Shown: positions 18,153-26,970, numbered from the stretch's first letter. The stretch is DNA of 64,000 nucleotides from an uncultured Thalassotalea sp. (GCA_947492575.1 CANLNK010000002.1:593304-657303); one strand, 5' to 3'. Notes: generated from the sequence alone by a model not told the origin. Program-made: numbers and translations.

Positions 18153-19787
18153 TTATTCCGTGATGTGAGCTAACAGCTCAGGTAGATATTGCACACTAGT
18201 CTTAGCAAGCTCTACTTGCTCTTCTAAAATGTCTTGCAGGATTTGATGTGTTGTTAGTGGATTCGCGAGCACGACTCTAAACACGAGCACCTTCTCTCCA
18301 CCATATCTTTGTACTTCTATGCGGGTACGAGAGACGAAAGACTTACCCGATTCACGCTGACTCTTTTGAATAAACTTAGTGAGCTTATCAATTAGTTTGT
18401 TGAGTTTTTGATTGGTTTCAACATCTGCATTTGCCATAAACGCTTGTACCATCGACGGCACAAAACGATATGTTAACAAACAAAGTTCTGGACGTGTAAC
18501 CAACTCAAATTCTGGATGCTGATCAATAATATCAGCGAAGTACTTAGCCTTATCAATACCTTGGTTGATCAACATTTCATAGCCAGGTCGGCTAATGATG
18601 TGAAGGCTTGCGTAAACCAGCATCGCCATGCCAGGGCGCGAGCCCTCTAACGTATGACTACCTAGATCTTTCGAACCTTTACGTAAGATATACTCTGCGT
18701 GATGCTCAATAGCTGCTACCGAGGCAGGGTTTTTAAATACAACAAGACCTGCACCCATAGGTACATACATTTGCTTGTGAGCATCTATCGTCACTGAGTC
18801 AGCACGTTCAATTCCAGCAAGTAACGAACGATATTTGTTAGAAAGTAGTGTTGCCCCCCCCCAAGCTGCGTCCACATGAAAATGACAATCGAACGCTTCG
18901 GCGATATCCGCCATTTCATTAAGCGGGTCGATATTACCTGTTTCTGTTGTACCGGCGACACCAACAATGCTTAAAACTCTAATGTTTTGGTCGCTTAGTT
19001 CCTGACACTTTTCTCGCAATTTTTGACAATCAATGCGGTTCAATTCATCAGTTGGAATTGCAATAACGCTGTCTTGGCCTAAACCTAAAACATCAGCAGA
19101 CTTTTTCAGTGAATAGTGACCACGCTCCGATACTAAGATAGCCATGCCCTCATAGCCATAGTGTTTCAACGCTTTAAATAGACCTTCTCGCGCGACACCT
19201 TTAAATTCACCGTCAGCTTTTAGCATGTTATTGCGCGCAACCCACAATGCCGTGAGGTTTGCGATGGTACCACCTGAACAGAACGCGCCTAGCGAGTGAT
19301 TGGCGCTGTGCATCCAAGACTGATAAAACGCATCATCATCCTGATAAACCAAACGGTGCAACATACCCAAAACTTGACGCTCTAGTGGCGTGAACGCTTT
19401 TGATGTTTCTATTTTTACAAGGTTTTGGTTCAAGCCTACCATTAGCTTTGAGAGCGGCAGGATAAAATACGGGAGTGCCGAGGTCATATGACCGATAAAA
19501 CTTGGGCTAGAAGTGTGTACAGAGCGAGACACCAACTTATCGAGCAAGTGGTGCATGTGGTCAGATACAAATGACGGTTCTTCAGGAATTACCGCGCCTG
19601 CAAAATCCTTCTCAATGTCTGAAAGTGCTTGTTCCGTAGCAACAATATGATTCCCTAGAAAGCCTGCGAGATTTTCCGAGATCTCTTTTTCCACCCGACC
19701 AAGTGTCGAGTCTGGTGCTTCTGGAATTGTAAAAATACGATGCAGCGATTCAAGAGAAACCTCTGCTGCGCGCTTACCTACTGCCAT
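18153..19787 (-). CDS. panP: PLP-dependent aspartate 1-decarboxylase PanP
   Basis: A group II PLP decarboxylase of 544 residues, the length of PanP enzymes of Vibrio and Shewanella, which make beta-alanine from aspartate in species lacking PanD. PLP-site features: SGGTIANLTALW near residue 171, HYSLKKSADVLG, VGVAGTTETGNIDPL, the Asp of HVDAAWGG (Asp306) and the Schiff-base lysine in TIDAHKQM (Lys338). The position beside panB and panC supports this assignment over glutamate decarboxylase or tyrosine decarboxylase. A run of nine G on the coding strand (18854-18862) falls in the HVDAAWGG codons. Confidence 0.9.
   Translation of the reverse strand: MAVGKRAAEVSLESLHRIFTIPEAPDSTLGRVEKEISENLAGFLGNHIVATEQALSDIEKDFAGAVIPEEPSFVSDHMHHLLDKLVSRSVHTSSPSFIGHMTSALPYFILPLSKLMVGLNQNLVKIETSKAFTPLERQVLGMLHRLVYQDDDAFYQSWMHSANHSLGAFCSGGTIANLTALWVARNNMLKADGEFKGVAREGLFKALKHYGYEGMAILVSERGHYSLKKSADVLGLGQDSVIAIPTDELNRIDCQKLREKCQELSDQNIRVLSIVGVAGTTETGNIDPLNEMADIAEAFDCHFHVDAAWGGATLLSNKYRSLLAGIERADSVTIDAHKQMYVPMGAGLVVFKNPASVAAIEHHAEYILRKGSKDLGSHTLEGSRPGMAMLVYASLHIISRPGYEMLINQGIDKAKYFADIIDQHPEFELVTRPELCLLTYRFVPSMVQAFMANADVETNQKLNKLIDKLTKFIQKSQRESGKSFVSRTRIEVQRYGGEKVLVFRVVLANPLTTHQILQDILEEQVELAKTSVQYLPELLAHITE
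18854..18862. repeat. Nine-base C/G homopolymer within panP
   Basis: Nine consecutive C on the plus strand (G on the coding strand) encode the end of Trp and Gly-Gly in the active-site motif HVDAAWGG. It is the longest G/C homopolymer I noticed in the window and a likely slippage site. Loss or gain of one base would truncate PanP in the middle. Confidence 0.85.
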
Positions 19788-20038
19788 ACGTTACCGTTAT
19801 TCTATGAGTAAACTTCTTGTAAAAATCGAATGCGGCAGTTTAATCAATAATTACGGAAAAGTCTTGCACCTTTATCGCATAGTAGCGCCATACTTAGCAT
19901 AAACTTGTCATATAAAGATGACACGATCGTGTATTTTACTGCGAACAAGAGCATACCCATTGAGTTTAAACACTTTAGTGTAGTGGAATTCAAAACAGAT
20001 TTTCACCGAGCGAACAACATGCCTATGAAATAAGTAAA

Positions 20039-20128
20039 CTACAGTGTAATGTAAATAATCGATGCTTCTACAATAGCAATTGCACTAAAGGCGATGGTTA
20101 ATACATTCTTTTTAACATTGTGGTTCAT
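20039..20128 (-). CDS. Candidate 29-residue membrane peptide
   Basis: A short frame coding MNHNVKKNVLTIAFSAIAIV plus EASIIYITL and then TAG. A basic N-terminus (KK) is followed by one continuous hydrophobic stretch long enough to cross a membrane. AGGA lies six bases before the ATG. Upstream are an 8-bp inverted repeat and promoter-like hexamers TTGAAA/TAAGAT with a 16-base spacer. I do not recognise the sequence. It fills an otherwise unexplained 513-base gap between panP and the TrmB-like gene. The signals are consistent with a real small protein, but length alone cannot prove it. Confidence 0.5.
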   Translation of the reverse strand: MNHNVKKNVLTIAFSAIAIVEASIIYITL

Positions 20129-20137
20129 AAACATTCC

Positions 20138-20221
20138 TGTTAGTCATTTTCTTCAATATGCTTATTGACTAACAATATTTAGACCACTTTAATATCTTAC
20201 TGTTTTAAAAGAACTTTTCAA
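20138..20221 (-). promoter_or_regulatory. Putative promoter and inverted repeat before the 29-residue ORF
   Basis: On the minus strand, TTGAAA (20216-20221) and TAAGAT (20194-20199) are spaced 16 bases apart. TGTTAGTC/GACTAACA (20138-20145 and 20167-20174) is an exact 8-bp inverted repeat ending one base before the GGA of the ribosome-binding site. It could be an operator, or a leader hairpin that controls access to the ribosome-binding site. Confidence 0.4.
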
Positions 20222-20258
20222 ACAACCCAATAAATTACAAGTGATGTATTTAGTAAAA

Positions 20259-20295
20259 CACACCACTTTTTATCGTAATTCGCGCATGTGGTGTG
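20259..20295 (-). terminator. Probable terminator after the yadG-yadH-methyltransferase operon
   Basis: CACACCAC (20259-20266) and GTGGTGTG (20288-20295) form an 8-bp stem. On the minus strand the stem is followed by TTTTACTA, just beyond the stop of the methyltransferase gene at 20301. The loop is long (21 bases), so the call is moderate. Confidence 0.45.
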
Positions 20296-20300
20296 AGAAA

Positions 20301-21029
20301 TTAACCGTCAATTTCTAATTGCCAGCAAGCTTGACCACTGTTAATAAACTTAGCTTCAAATGGTGTAAAAGGCACTTGGCTTTCCGATAAAACAACGTCG
20401 GAAATAGCCCCTTTTCTGCCCGCAATTTCAGCTGCCAACTGAAACTCCTCAAGGTATAGTCGCCAATTGCTGCGCAAGGTGATCGTTTTGCCAATCTTAA
20501 TAATACTCGGGAAAACCGCAGCGCCATGCCATCGACGCTGTAAATGCTTCGATTTCGGCCATGGATTTGGATAGAGAATATAGTGTTTTGATACTGGCCA
20601 GTTAGCTTGTTCTACCAATCGATAAAAGTCGTTTAGGTTTGCTCTGACGATCTCGTAGTTACTCACACCATCAAGATTGACAGGAAAATGTTCTTCGACA
20701 TTGCGAGCAATGCGGTTAGCGGATTTATCAATGCCAATGACTAATGCATTAGGGTTGTTTTTCGCCAGTAACCGCGTACTTTGCCCAACCCCGCAGCAAG
20801 CATCGAGAATAATCTCTCCTTGCCAGGCATTAACTTTCGCATCTAAAGCCTCAAATACCGCTAGCGTATGTGCTTGATAAGGTTTCTCAAACGAATGTTT
20901 AAGATGCTTTTCAACGACAGTGACCAAGTTTTCATGGATTCCATCTTGGTTGGTCACTATCGCTTTTGAATCGCCTTGACCGTCATTTACTTTATCTTGA
21001 AGGTCTTGTTCATTAACTTGCTTTACCAT
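20301..21029 (-). CDS. TrmB-family SAM-dependent (tRNA guanine-N7-type) methyltransferase
   Basis: About 242 residues from the ATG at 21029, two bases after the yadH stop. A longer TTG start at 21047 would overlap yadH and has a poorly placed ribosome site. The SAM-binding motif is IILDACCGVGQSTRLLA, with the acidic loop VIGIDKSANR. YPNPWPKSKHLQRRWH corresponds to the TrmB motif FPDPWPKKRH, which binds tRNA and substrate. The protein diverges from standard TrmB (Asn replaces the Asp of PDPWPK) and sits with an ABC exporter, so it may be a paralogue of the canonical tRNA m7G46 enzyme with another substrate. Confidence 0.75.
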   Translation of the reverse strand: MVKQVNEQDLQDKVNDGQGDSKAIVTNQDGIHENLVTVVEKHLKHSFEKPYQAHTLAVFEALDAKVNAWQGEIILDACCGVGQSTRLLAKNNPNALVIGIDKSANRIARNVEEHFPVNLDGVSNYEIVRANLNDFYRLVEQANWPVSKHYILYPNPWPKSKHLQRRWHGAAVFPSIIKIGKTITLRSNWRLYLEEFQLAAEIAGRKGAISDVVLSESQVPFTPFEAKFINSGQACWQLEIDG

Positions 21030-21030
21030 C

Positions 21031-21801
21031 TTAACTTCTAAGCCCAATACCTTTTCGAATCAAGTACATCGCTGTCGCCCATAAGCCAACAATAAACACA
21101 CCTAATACTGTAAAAGCGACCGTTAAGCTGATGTCAGAAATGCCTAAAAAGCCAAACCTAAACGCATTAACCATGTAAACAATCGGGTTGAGTTGTGATA
21201 CGCCCTGCCAAAAATCCGGTAGTAAACTAATTGAATAGAATACGCCGCCTAAGTAGGTCAATGGGGTTAATACAAAGGTAGGAATAATCGATATATCGTC
21301 AAAGCTACCAGCAAATACAGCATTGATTAATCCGCCAAGTGCAAAGACCGCCGAAGTTAAGCTCACAGTAAGCAGAATAACCCAAATGTTATGAATTTGA
21401 ATGTCAGTAAAGAACAGCGCAATAACGGTTACGATCGCACCAACTAAAATACCACGTGCCATACCGCCGCCAACATAACCAGCAACAATCACCCAATTGG
21501 GTACCGGTGCGACTAGCATTTCTTCTACATTCCGTTGCCACTTCGCACTAAAGAAGGAAGACGCAACATTAGAGTAAGAGTTGGTGATAACGCTCATCAT
21601 AATTAAGCCGGGGACGATAAATGACATGTAGTCAAAGCCGCCCATATCGCCAATACGGCTGCCGATTAACGAGCCAAAAATAACAAAATACAAGCTAATA
21701 GTAATTGCTGGCGGAACGAGTGTTTGCACCCAGATACGCATAAAGCGATGCACCTCTTTGTGCATGATACTTTTTAACGCAATTAAGTTAGTGGTCGACA
21801 T
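21031..21801 (-). CDS. yadH: ABC-2 type transporter permease YadH
   Basis: Inner-membrane permease of about 256 residues from the ATG at 21801, which follows a GGGG-rich ribosome site; this equals the E. coli YadH length. Six hydrophobic segments are visible. Conserved stretches are FMRIWVQTLVPPAI, FGSLIGSRIGDMGGFDYM, FIVPGLIMMSVIT, NVEEMLVAPVPNWVIVAGYV, PTFVLTPLTYLGGVFYS and QLNPIVYMVNAFRFGFLGI, all typical of YadH. It pairs with YadG, encoded 13 bases upstream. The substrate is unknown. Confidence 0.93.
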   Translation of the reverse strand: MSTTNLIALKSIMHKEVHRFMRIWVQTLVPPAITISLYFVIFGSLIGSRIGDMGGFDYMSFIVPGLIMMSVITNSYSNVASSFFSAKWQRNVEEMLVAPVPNWVIVAGYVGGGMARGILVGAIVTVIALFFTDIQIHNIWVILLTVSLTSAVFALGGLINAVFAGSFDDISIIPTFVLTPLTYLGGVFYSISLLPDFWQGVSQLNPIVYMVNAFRFGFLGISDISLTVAFTVLGVFIVGLWATAMYLIRKGIGLRS

Positions 21802-21814
21802 CTTATTTCCCCCT

Positions 21815-22738
21815 CTACGCTCGTGCTTTTTTGTCATTTACCAAGCGAACAAAGAGTTCTTCAAGGCGATTAGATTTATTGCGCATACTCAGTACTTGCA
21901 CCCCTTGTTCAGATAATTGATTAAAGACGCCGTTGAGACCTTGCGCTTTTTTCACATCAACTTCTAACGTGTGATCATCAATCAAGCGATAATCAAACCC
22001 TTCAAGTGAAGGTTTAATACTATTGGTAGGTAAATCGAGAACGAAAGTTTCGATATCCAAGGTAGCTAGAAGCTCCTTCATACTGGTGTTTTCAACAATT
22101 GTGCCGCTATCGATAATGGCAATATTGCGACACAGCATTTCAGCTTCTTCAAGGTAATGCGTTGTTAGGATAATAGTGATACCTTCTTGGTTGAGTTCTC
22201 GAAGAAACTCCCACATCGAACGACGTAGTTCGATATCAACGCCAGCGGTAGGTTCGTCTAGAATTAGAACTTTCGGCTCGTGCATTAATGCGCGAGCGAT
22301 CATCAAGCGGCGCTTCATACCACCGGATAACATGCGAGCTGCGTTGTCTCGTTTTTCCCATAAATCCAATTGTTTAAGGTATTTTTCTGCTCGCTTGTGT
22401 GCGATTGAGCGTTCAACGCCATAGTAACCTGCTTGGTTAACAAGAATGCGTGTTAAGCTTTCAAACTGGTTGAAGTTAAATTCTTGTGGCACGAGCCCGA
22501 TAAAGCTTTTTGCGGTTTCTAACTCTTTGTCAATATCGTGACCAAAGACTTTCACCGAGCCAGAAGTTTTGTTGACTAACGAAGTAATCACACCAATCGT
22601 AGTTGACTTACCGGCACCATTGGGGCCCAACAATGCAAAAAAATCGCCTTGTTGAACTTGCAAATCTATACCTTTAAGTGCGTGAAAATCACCTTTGTAT
22701 ATTTTCTGAAGATTACTGATTTCTAAAGCGGGAACCAT
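21815..22738 (-). CDS. yadG: ABC transporter ATP-binding protein YadG
   Basis: ATPase of about 307 residues starting at the ATG at 22738 (AAAGG nine bases upstream; a TTG at 22762 is less likely). Walker A is GPNGAGKST (residues 38-46), the Q-loop LVPQEFNFN, the signature MLSGGMKRR, Walker B VLILDEPTAGVD and the switch His in TTHYLEEAE. It matches E. coli YadG throughout, including IELRRSMWEFLREL. With YadH it forms an exporter of unknown substrate. It is the first gene of a yadG-yadH-methyltransferase operon. Confidence 0.94.
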   Translation of the reverse strand: MVPALEISNLQKIYKGDFHALKGIDLQVQQGDFFALLGPNGAGKSTTIGVITSLVNKTSGSVKVFGHDIDKELETAKSFIGLVPQEFNFNQFESLTRILVNQAGYYGVERSIAHKRAEKYLKQLDLWEKRDNAARMLSGGMKRRLMIARALMHEPKVLILDEPTAGVDIELRRSMWEFLRELNQEGITIILTTHYLEEAEMLCRNIAIIDSGTIVENTSMKELLATLDIETFVLDLPTNSIKPSLEGFDYRLIDDHTLEVDVKKAQGLNGVFNQLSEQGVQVLSMRNKSNRLEELFVRLVNDKKARA

Positions 22739-22833
22739 GAACGCAAACCTTTGTGATATCAAGACTATAATTATGTGGGCAAAGTCCTCAAATTCAATAG
22801 CCGTTTTTGATATCTACATAACCCGAGTTCAGG

Positions 22834-23492
22834 TTAAATAGATTTGCGTCCTACACTAGCGATGACTTCTTCAAAGTTTTTTAAACGGTAATCGACAACC
22901 TTATTTTCAAACTTAATGAGTTCTATGCGGGGGCTCTCTTTTGCCAGTTCTTCAAGCTGCTTTGAGGTTAATTTCGGTGATGTGACATACTCAAATAGTG
23001 GTGTGCTCAATATTTTAAGCTCAACCTGACACAACTGGTTGTATGAAGCATCTAATGAAGATTTGCGGTAAAACTCTAGACTACTTGCAAGGTTGACCTC
23101 TTCATTCCATTTAAATTTGCGGCATGGAACGTAACCTCTTTGGGTTTCGCATCTGCCCTCAGGAAACTTACTCGCCAGAATGGCTTGTCCATAAAGAGAG
23201 AAATCCGACGAACTCAATTGTTCGATTAGAGGTTGTTCATAGTGATAGTAGTTCTCAAGGTAGTCTTTTAGACGATACTTAACAATAGAGAGTTTAGCGC
23301 ACTCTTCTCGGTCTTCCGATTGAGTAAATTGTGCTAAGTAACTATCTGATAAATTTCAGGTTGATAGGAGGTTGGCTCATCAAATTGATTAAAAAAGTCG
23401 TTTATGTCCTGAACGCTAGGATTAAAAAATATGCCTACACCAATAAAGACTATGCCCAAAACAAAGCTAACGCCGAGCAACATACTTTTCAT
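22834..23492 (-). pseudogene. Frameshifted gene for a membrane-anchored hypothetical protein
   Basis: Two pieces in different frames read as one protein. The first starts at ATG 23492 behind a good ribosome site (AGGGAAG) with MKSMLLGVSFVLGIVFIGVG, a signal anchor, and hits TAG at 23334-23336 after 52 residues. The second frame is open from about 23353 to 22834 and continues with a sensible sequence (NLSDSYLAQFTQSEDREECA onward), ending in VIASVGRKSI. The frames join if one A is restored in the AAATTTC tract at 23351-23357, giving about 219 residues. The second piece alone has only a TTG start (23217) and no ribosome site. The cause could be a real mutation, a sequencing error in an A-run or programmed slippage. 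The family is unknown; several Cys residues suggest a periplasmic domain. Confidence 0.65.
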
Positions 23493-23610
23493 CGAAACTT
23501 CCCTATCATCGACTTAAAAACTGAACTGTTCGCAATAACTTACCTGTTATTACTCACTTGTTCAATAGTTTAAAAATCAATCAAAAAGCTTTATGTAGAA
23601 TCATCCATGG

Positions 23611-23979
23611 CTAATTCAGACAAGTTTTCAGTATGGCTTGATTGTACGCAGTCATAAACGTAATTTTTTGCTTACGTTGCTCAGCTTCCTGCTCATTTCG
23701 GATAACATCGTCTACCCCATCCATGTACTTGAAGCCGCAACGTTCTTCAATGACGTTAGGATCATATTGCTCAGCCCCAGGAATAGTAACTCGTCTCCCT
23801 GCGGTAACATATAAACGAGTGTCCTGCTGGGCTATCGCTTCATCAATAGCAGCCTGCAATCCCGTTTTTAACGTCTGTTCCACCCCAACTGAACTATTTT
23901 CTTTAGCGGTGTCATCAATCGTAGAAGACGATGTTTCTTGTGAACAAGCCGATAACAGCCCTAACGCAATAAGAGCCAT
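23611..23979 (-). other. Lipoprotein-like C-terminal segment of the protease frame (possible separate gene)
   Basis: Beginning at an internal ATG (23979), the last 122 residues look like an independent lipoprotein: MALIALGLLSAC is a signal peptide with lipobox, then a Ser/Thr linker, then a small domain ending NQAILKTCLN. AGG at about 23995 is poorly spaced for this ATG but fits a TTG or GTG slightly upstream. It may be translated separately, or be a fusion after loss of the protease stop codon. Confidence 0.45.
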
Positions 23980-26814
23980 AGCCAAACTATTAAGCACCTG
24001 ATTATTGCTAGGAAACGAGCTAAACCGCCTAACTCCAAATACAGCTAAAAGGGCAACCAATAGCGCACCAAAACTGCCACCACCAGATGAGGAGCCACTA
24101 TTGCCAGCACCGTTATCTCCGCCGTCGCCGCCACTGCCAGAGCCACTTCCCCCTGAGCTACCACCTGAAGAGCTTGCCTGTACTGTAATGGTAAGTTGTC
24201 CAGTTGCTTGACCACCATCATCATCAGAGACGATATAGGTAACAGTATCTTGCCCAGAAAATGATGCTTCCGATAGATATTGAATTTGATTGTCAACAAT
24301 TTGCACGCTACCCGTACCGTTGTAATCAAATGAAGTCAGCGTTAATACCGCACTTTCAATATCACTATCATTTGCGACAACATCCACCAATTCTGCATCT
24401 GCTCCCTGCGTTACTGTCAGTTGGTCATTAACAGCAACAGGTAGGTCATTCACCGAATTCACTGTAATTAGTGCATTAAATACCGAACTTTGTTGACCAT
24501 TAACAACCGCTCGAATAGGCACATTGAGCGTTCCAAAGTAGTTGCTTGATGGACTTACTTGAAGGCCTGAAACGGTATAATTGTCACCAGCTGCAACCTC
24601 CAGTTCATCAGGCTCTGCACCATCAAAAATAAAAAGTTCGGTAGAGAGTGTTATAGATTCATCTTCATTGATTGTAATAGCTTGCTGACCAGTAATGGCG
24701 ATGTAAGTGATGTCGACAGAAAAATTATTAGGACTAAGGGCAAAAAAGACATTGTCTCGACAAGCAACTTTTATTTTTGCTTGAGACGCTGTTTCGTTAG
24801 GTAACATGACAGTTTCCTCACCATCATTGCTAGTCGCTTGCGCCAACATGGTAGGGAAACTGTTGCCGCCATCGGTAGACAAGCCTATATCTACTTGGCT
24901 ACAACTTATCGGACTAACATGTGTGTTTGCCAAGTTCCAAGAGACTTGCTGCTCTCTTTTTTGCCAAGTTTCTCCACCTATAGGACTACTAAGCGCAAAC
25001 GCTTCCCCTGTATCTACAACGGTTACCTGCATTTCGTCATAGTTGACGCCACCTTTATTATCGCGCGCGATAAAACGGAAATTGAGTTCACGATTCGTCG
25101 TCGAGTAAGTCTCTCCATAAGTAAGGTTTCCTGACAGGATATCTGTTAACTGTGGGAAGGTACGACTGGTAGCGTCTGTACGAGGAAAAACGCGAAAAAG
25201 AGGCCCATCACCAAAATCCGTATTGTCGTCGCTACGAGAACTAGATGCTATTCCCAAATCAAACTGTTGCCACTCATAACTTAATGTATCGCCATCAAGA
25301 TCAGAAGCCGTACCGTTTAGCGTGAAAGGCGTTTGTGCCGGAATTGTATAATCACTACCAGCATCTACTGCTGGAATTCGATTAGTGGCTGCTGCTACCG
25401 TACCGCATGACCGAGCAGCCATAACGTTATTCATCTCATCAAGAGAGTGGCTGTGAAATTGATCGATACCCGCGTTAGCAATATTTTGGCTGCCGCAAAT
25501 TCCGGCATAAGCCATAATGGTATTGCCACCGCCTGGTTCATAGGCAGCACTGCTAACGCGACTGCCACCACACGCACCTGAGGTACCGTTAAATGTGTGC
25601 TCGGCACCTAATTGATGTCCAATTTCATGCGATACATAATCTATCCAGAAAGCATCGCCAACGGGGCTACTCAAGCCAGTAACGCCATATGCCTTGAACG
25701 TATCTTGGCAAAGCGCTCCTAATACAGCCAAGCCACCAGCACCAGTAGTTACTACGTGTCCGATATCATAGTTTTCAACGCCAATTCGATCGTTAATTTG
25801 CGCCGTATTTACAGCACCGTCATTGTCATTGTTGTCGTATGGATCAGCCGCTGCATCGGTGAAAATAAGTAAGTCGTTGTTATCCACCAATTCAAACTGT
25901 ATTGCCAACTCTGTCAGGAATACTTGATTCAAACGGTTAACCATAGTTACGAGCGCCGCTAAACCTGACTGAACAGTACCACCGTGAAATTGCGTGTATT
26001 CTGCGGTAGCTGCAACCGCCAGTCTATAGGTTGTAACAGCTTGCTCTGCATTATCCAGTTCCGTTTTTTGTGCTAGTGGTGCCAAGCCTTTATTAGCAAG
26101 ACCCAGGCGCATAATCGCGTCATTGAATATGGGTGTATCGGCATCTTTTTTGTAGTAGCTCAGATACGTTTCGGTTTGGCCAACAGCCATCGGGTCAATG
26201 TAAACAAGCTGGTGCCCATTGTTAAAGACACCATTGAAACCATTTTCAGAGAGATCAAAACGACCACGATTATTCAAAAACTCAGCGTTATTAGCAGTTC
26301 CACCGACTTGATACCCGGTATACGTAACAATACCTGGGAATTTAGCGGCTAACTTAGGTGACATAACTTGAGATTCTGTTAATCGAAAAACCGCAAATTC
26401 ACCATTTGGCAACGGTAAAGATACATCCACCGAGTCATTTTGAGTTCTAATCGTCTTAGCCAATACGTTACTGGAATTGTTTAAGTTATCTTTGAAGGAA
26501 GACTTTTTACTTAACAGCGTTTGATACAAATCATCAAACGCTAAATCGACCTGATAACCTTTCCTAACACGAAGCATTGAGGTTGTTGTGTTGTCACTAA
26601 TATTCTCAATATCATTAGTAGATTTGCTTGCTGGGCTATCAATTAGTGACTTGTTCTCTGCGTTCGACCAATAGTGAAGTACCTTATCTGATACATCTCG
26701 CGTTAAGTCTGAGTTTGTCCCGTCGTTGTAAGCGGCATAAGCATCTTGGGAATAAAAAGAAAGAAAAATGCTACCACATAACGCTAACAACAAAGGCTTG
26801 GTAATTAATGACAT
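23611..26814 (-). CDS. Reprolysin-type (M12B-like) secreted metalloprotease with GlyGly-CTERM and appended lipoprotein-like tail
   Basis: About 1067 residues from the ATG at 26814; TTG at 26850 is possible and is used for numbering here. A signal peptide ends near SQDAYA. A propeptide region is followed by the zincin motif HEIGHQLGAEHTF (His408, Glu409, His412, His418) with the Met-turn region NTIMAYAGIC. An Ig/PKD-like stretch (VDAGSDYTIPAQTPFTLNGTA), Ca-binding-like modules (VNDLPVAVNDQLTV, VVANDSD) and a Gly/Ser linker lead to GGGSFGALLVALLAVFGVRRF, a typical GlyGly-CTERM rhombosortase signal. Such signals normally end the protein; here the frame continues for about 140 residues through a second hydrophobic segment with a lipobox (LLSAC, Cys969). 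The protease is probably exported by type II secretion. Confidence 0.85.
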   Translation of the reverse strand: MSLITKPLLLALCGSIFLSFYSQDAYAAYNDGTNSDLTRDVSDKVLHYWSNAENKSLIDSPASKSTNDIENISDNTTTSMLRVRKGYQVDLAFDDLYQTLLSKKSSFKDNLNNSSNVLAKTIRTQNDSVDVSLPLPNGEFAVFRLTESQVMSPKLAAKFPGIVTYTGYQVGGTANNAEFLNNRGRFDLSENGFNGVFNNGHQLVYIDPMAVGQTETYLSYYKKDADTPIFNDAIMRLGLANKGLAPLAQKTELDNAEQAVTTYRLAVAATAEYTQFHGGTVQSGLAALVTMVNRLNQVFLTELAIQFELVDNNDLLIFTDAAADPYDNNDNDGAVNTAQINDRIGVENYDIGHVVTTGAGGLAVLGALCQDTFKAYGVTGLSSPVGDAFWIDYVSHEIGHQLGAEHTFNGTSGACGGSRVSSAAYEPGGGNTIMAYAGICGSQNIANAGIDQFHSHSLDEMNNVMAARSCGTVAAATNRIPAVDAGSDYTIPAQTPFTLNGTASDLDGDTLSYEWQQFDLGIASSSRSDDNTDFGDGPLFRVFPRTDATSRTFPQLTDILSGNLTYGETYSTTNRELNFRFIARDNKGGVNYDEMQVTVVDTGEAFALSSPIGGETWQKREQQVSWNLANTHVSPISCSQVDIGLSTDGGNSFPTMLAQATSNDGEETVMLPNETASQAKIKVACRDNVFFALSPNNFSVDITYIAITGQQAITINEDESITLSTELFIFDGAEPDELEVAAGDNYTVSGLQVSPSSNYFGTLNVPIRAVVNGQQSSVFNALITVNSVNDLPVAVNDQLTVTQGADAELVDVVANDSDIESAVLTLTSFDYNGTGSVQIVDNQIQYLSEASFSGQDTVTYIVSDDDGGQATGQLTITVQASSSGGSSGGSGSGSGGDGGDNGAGNSGSSSGGGSFGALLVALLAVFGVRRFSSFPSNNQVLNSLAMALIALGLLSACSQETSSSTIDDTAKENSSVGVEQTLKTGLQAAIDEAIAQQDTRLYVTAGRRVTIPGAEQYDPNVIEERCGFKYMDGVDDVIRNEQEAEQRKQKITFMTAYNQAILKTCLN

Positions 26815-26944
26815 ATGAGAACTCACTCCGACAAGGTTGCACCAAAGCAAACTAAAACGTTACTACTAGCCTAGCTAATCATTCGATTTCTGTCTCTAAA
26901 TTATTGCTTGTGAAGCGCGTACTTTTGAGCTTTTGATTAGGAAC

Positions 26945-26970
26945 AAAAAAGCCCGCATTAGCGGGCTTTT
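26945..26970 (-). terminator. Intrinsic terminator of efp
   Basis: AAAAGCCCGC and GCGGGCTTTT pair around ATTA; on the minus strand the stem is followed by six T. It lies 58 bases beyond the efp stop. Confidence 0.88.
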
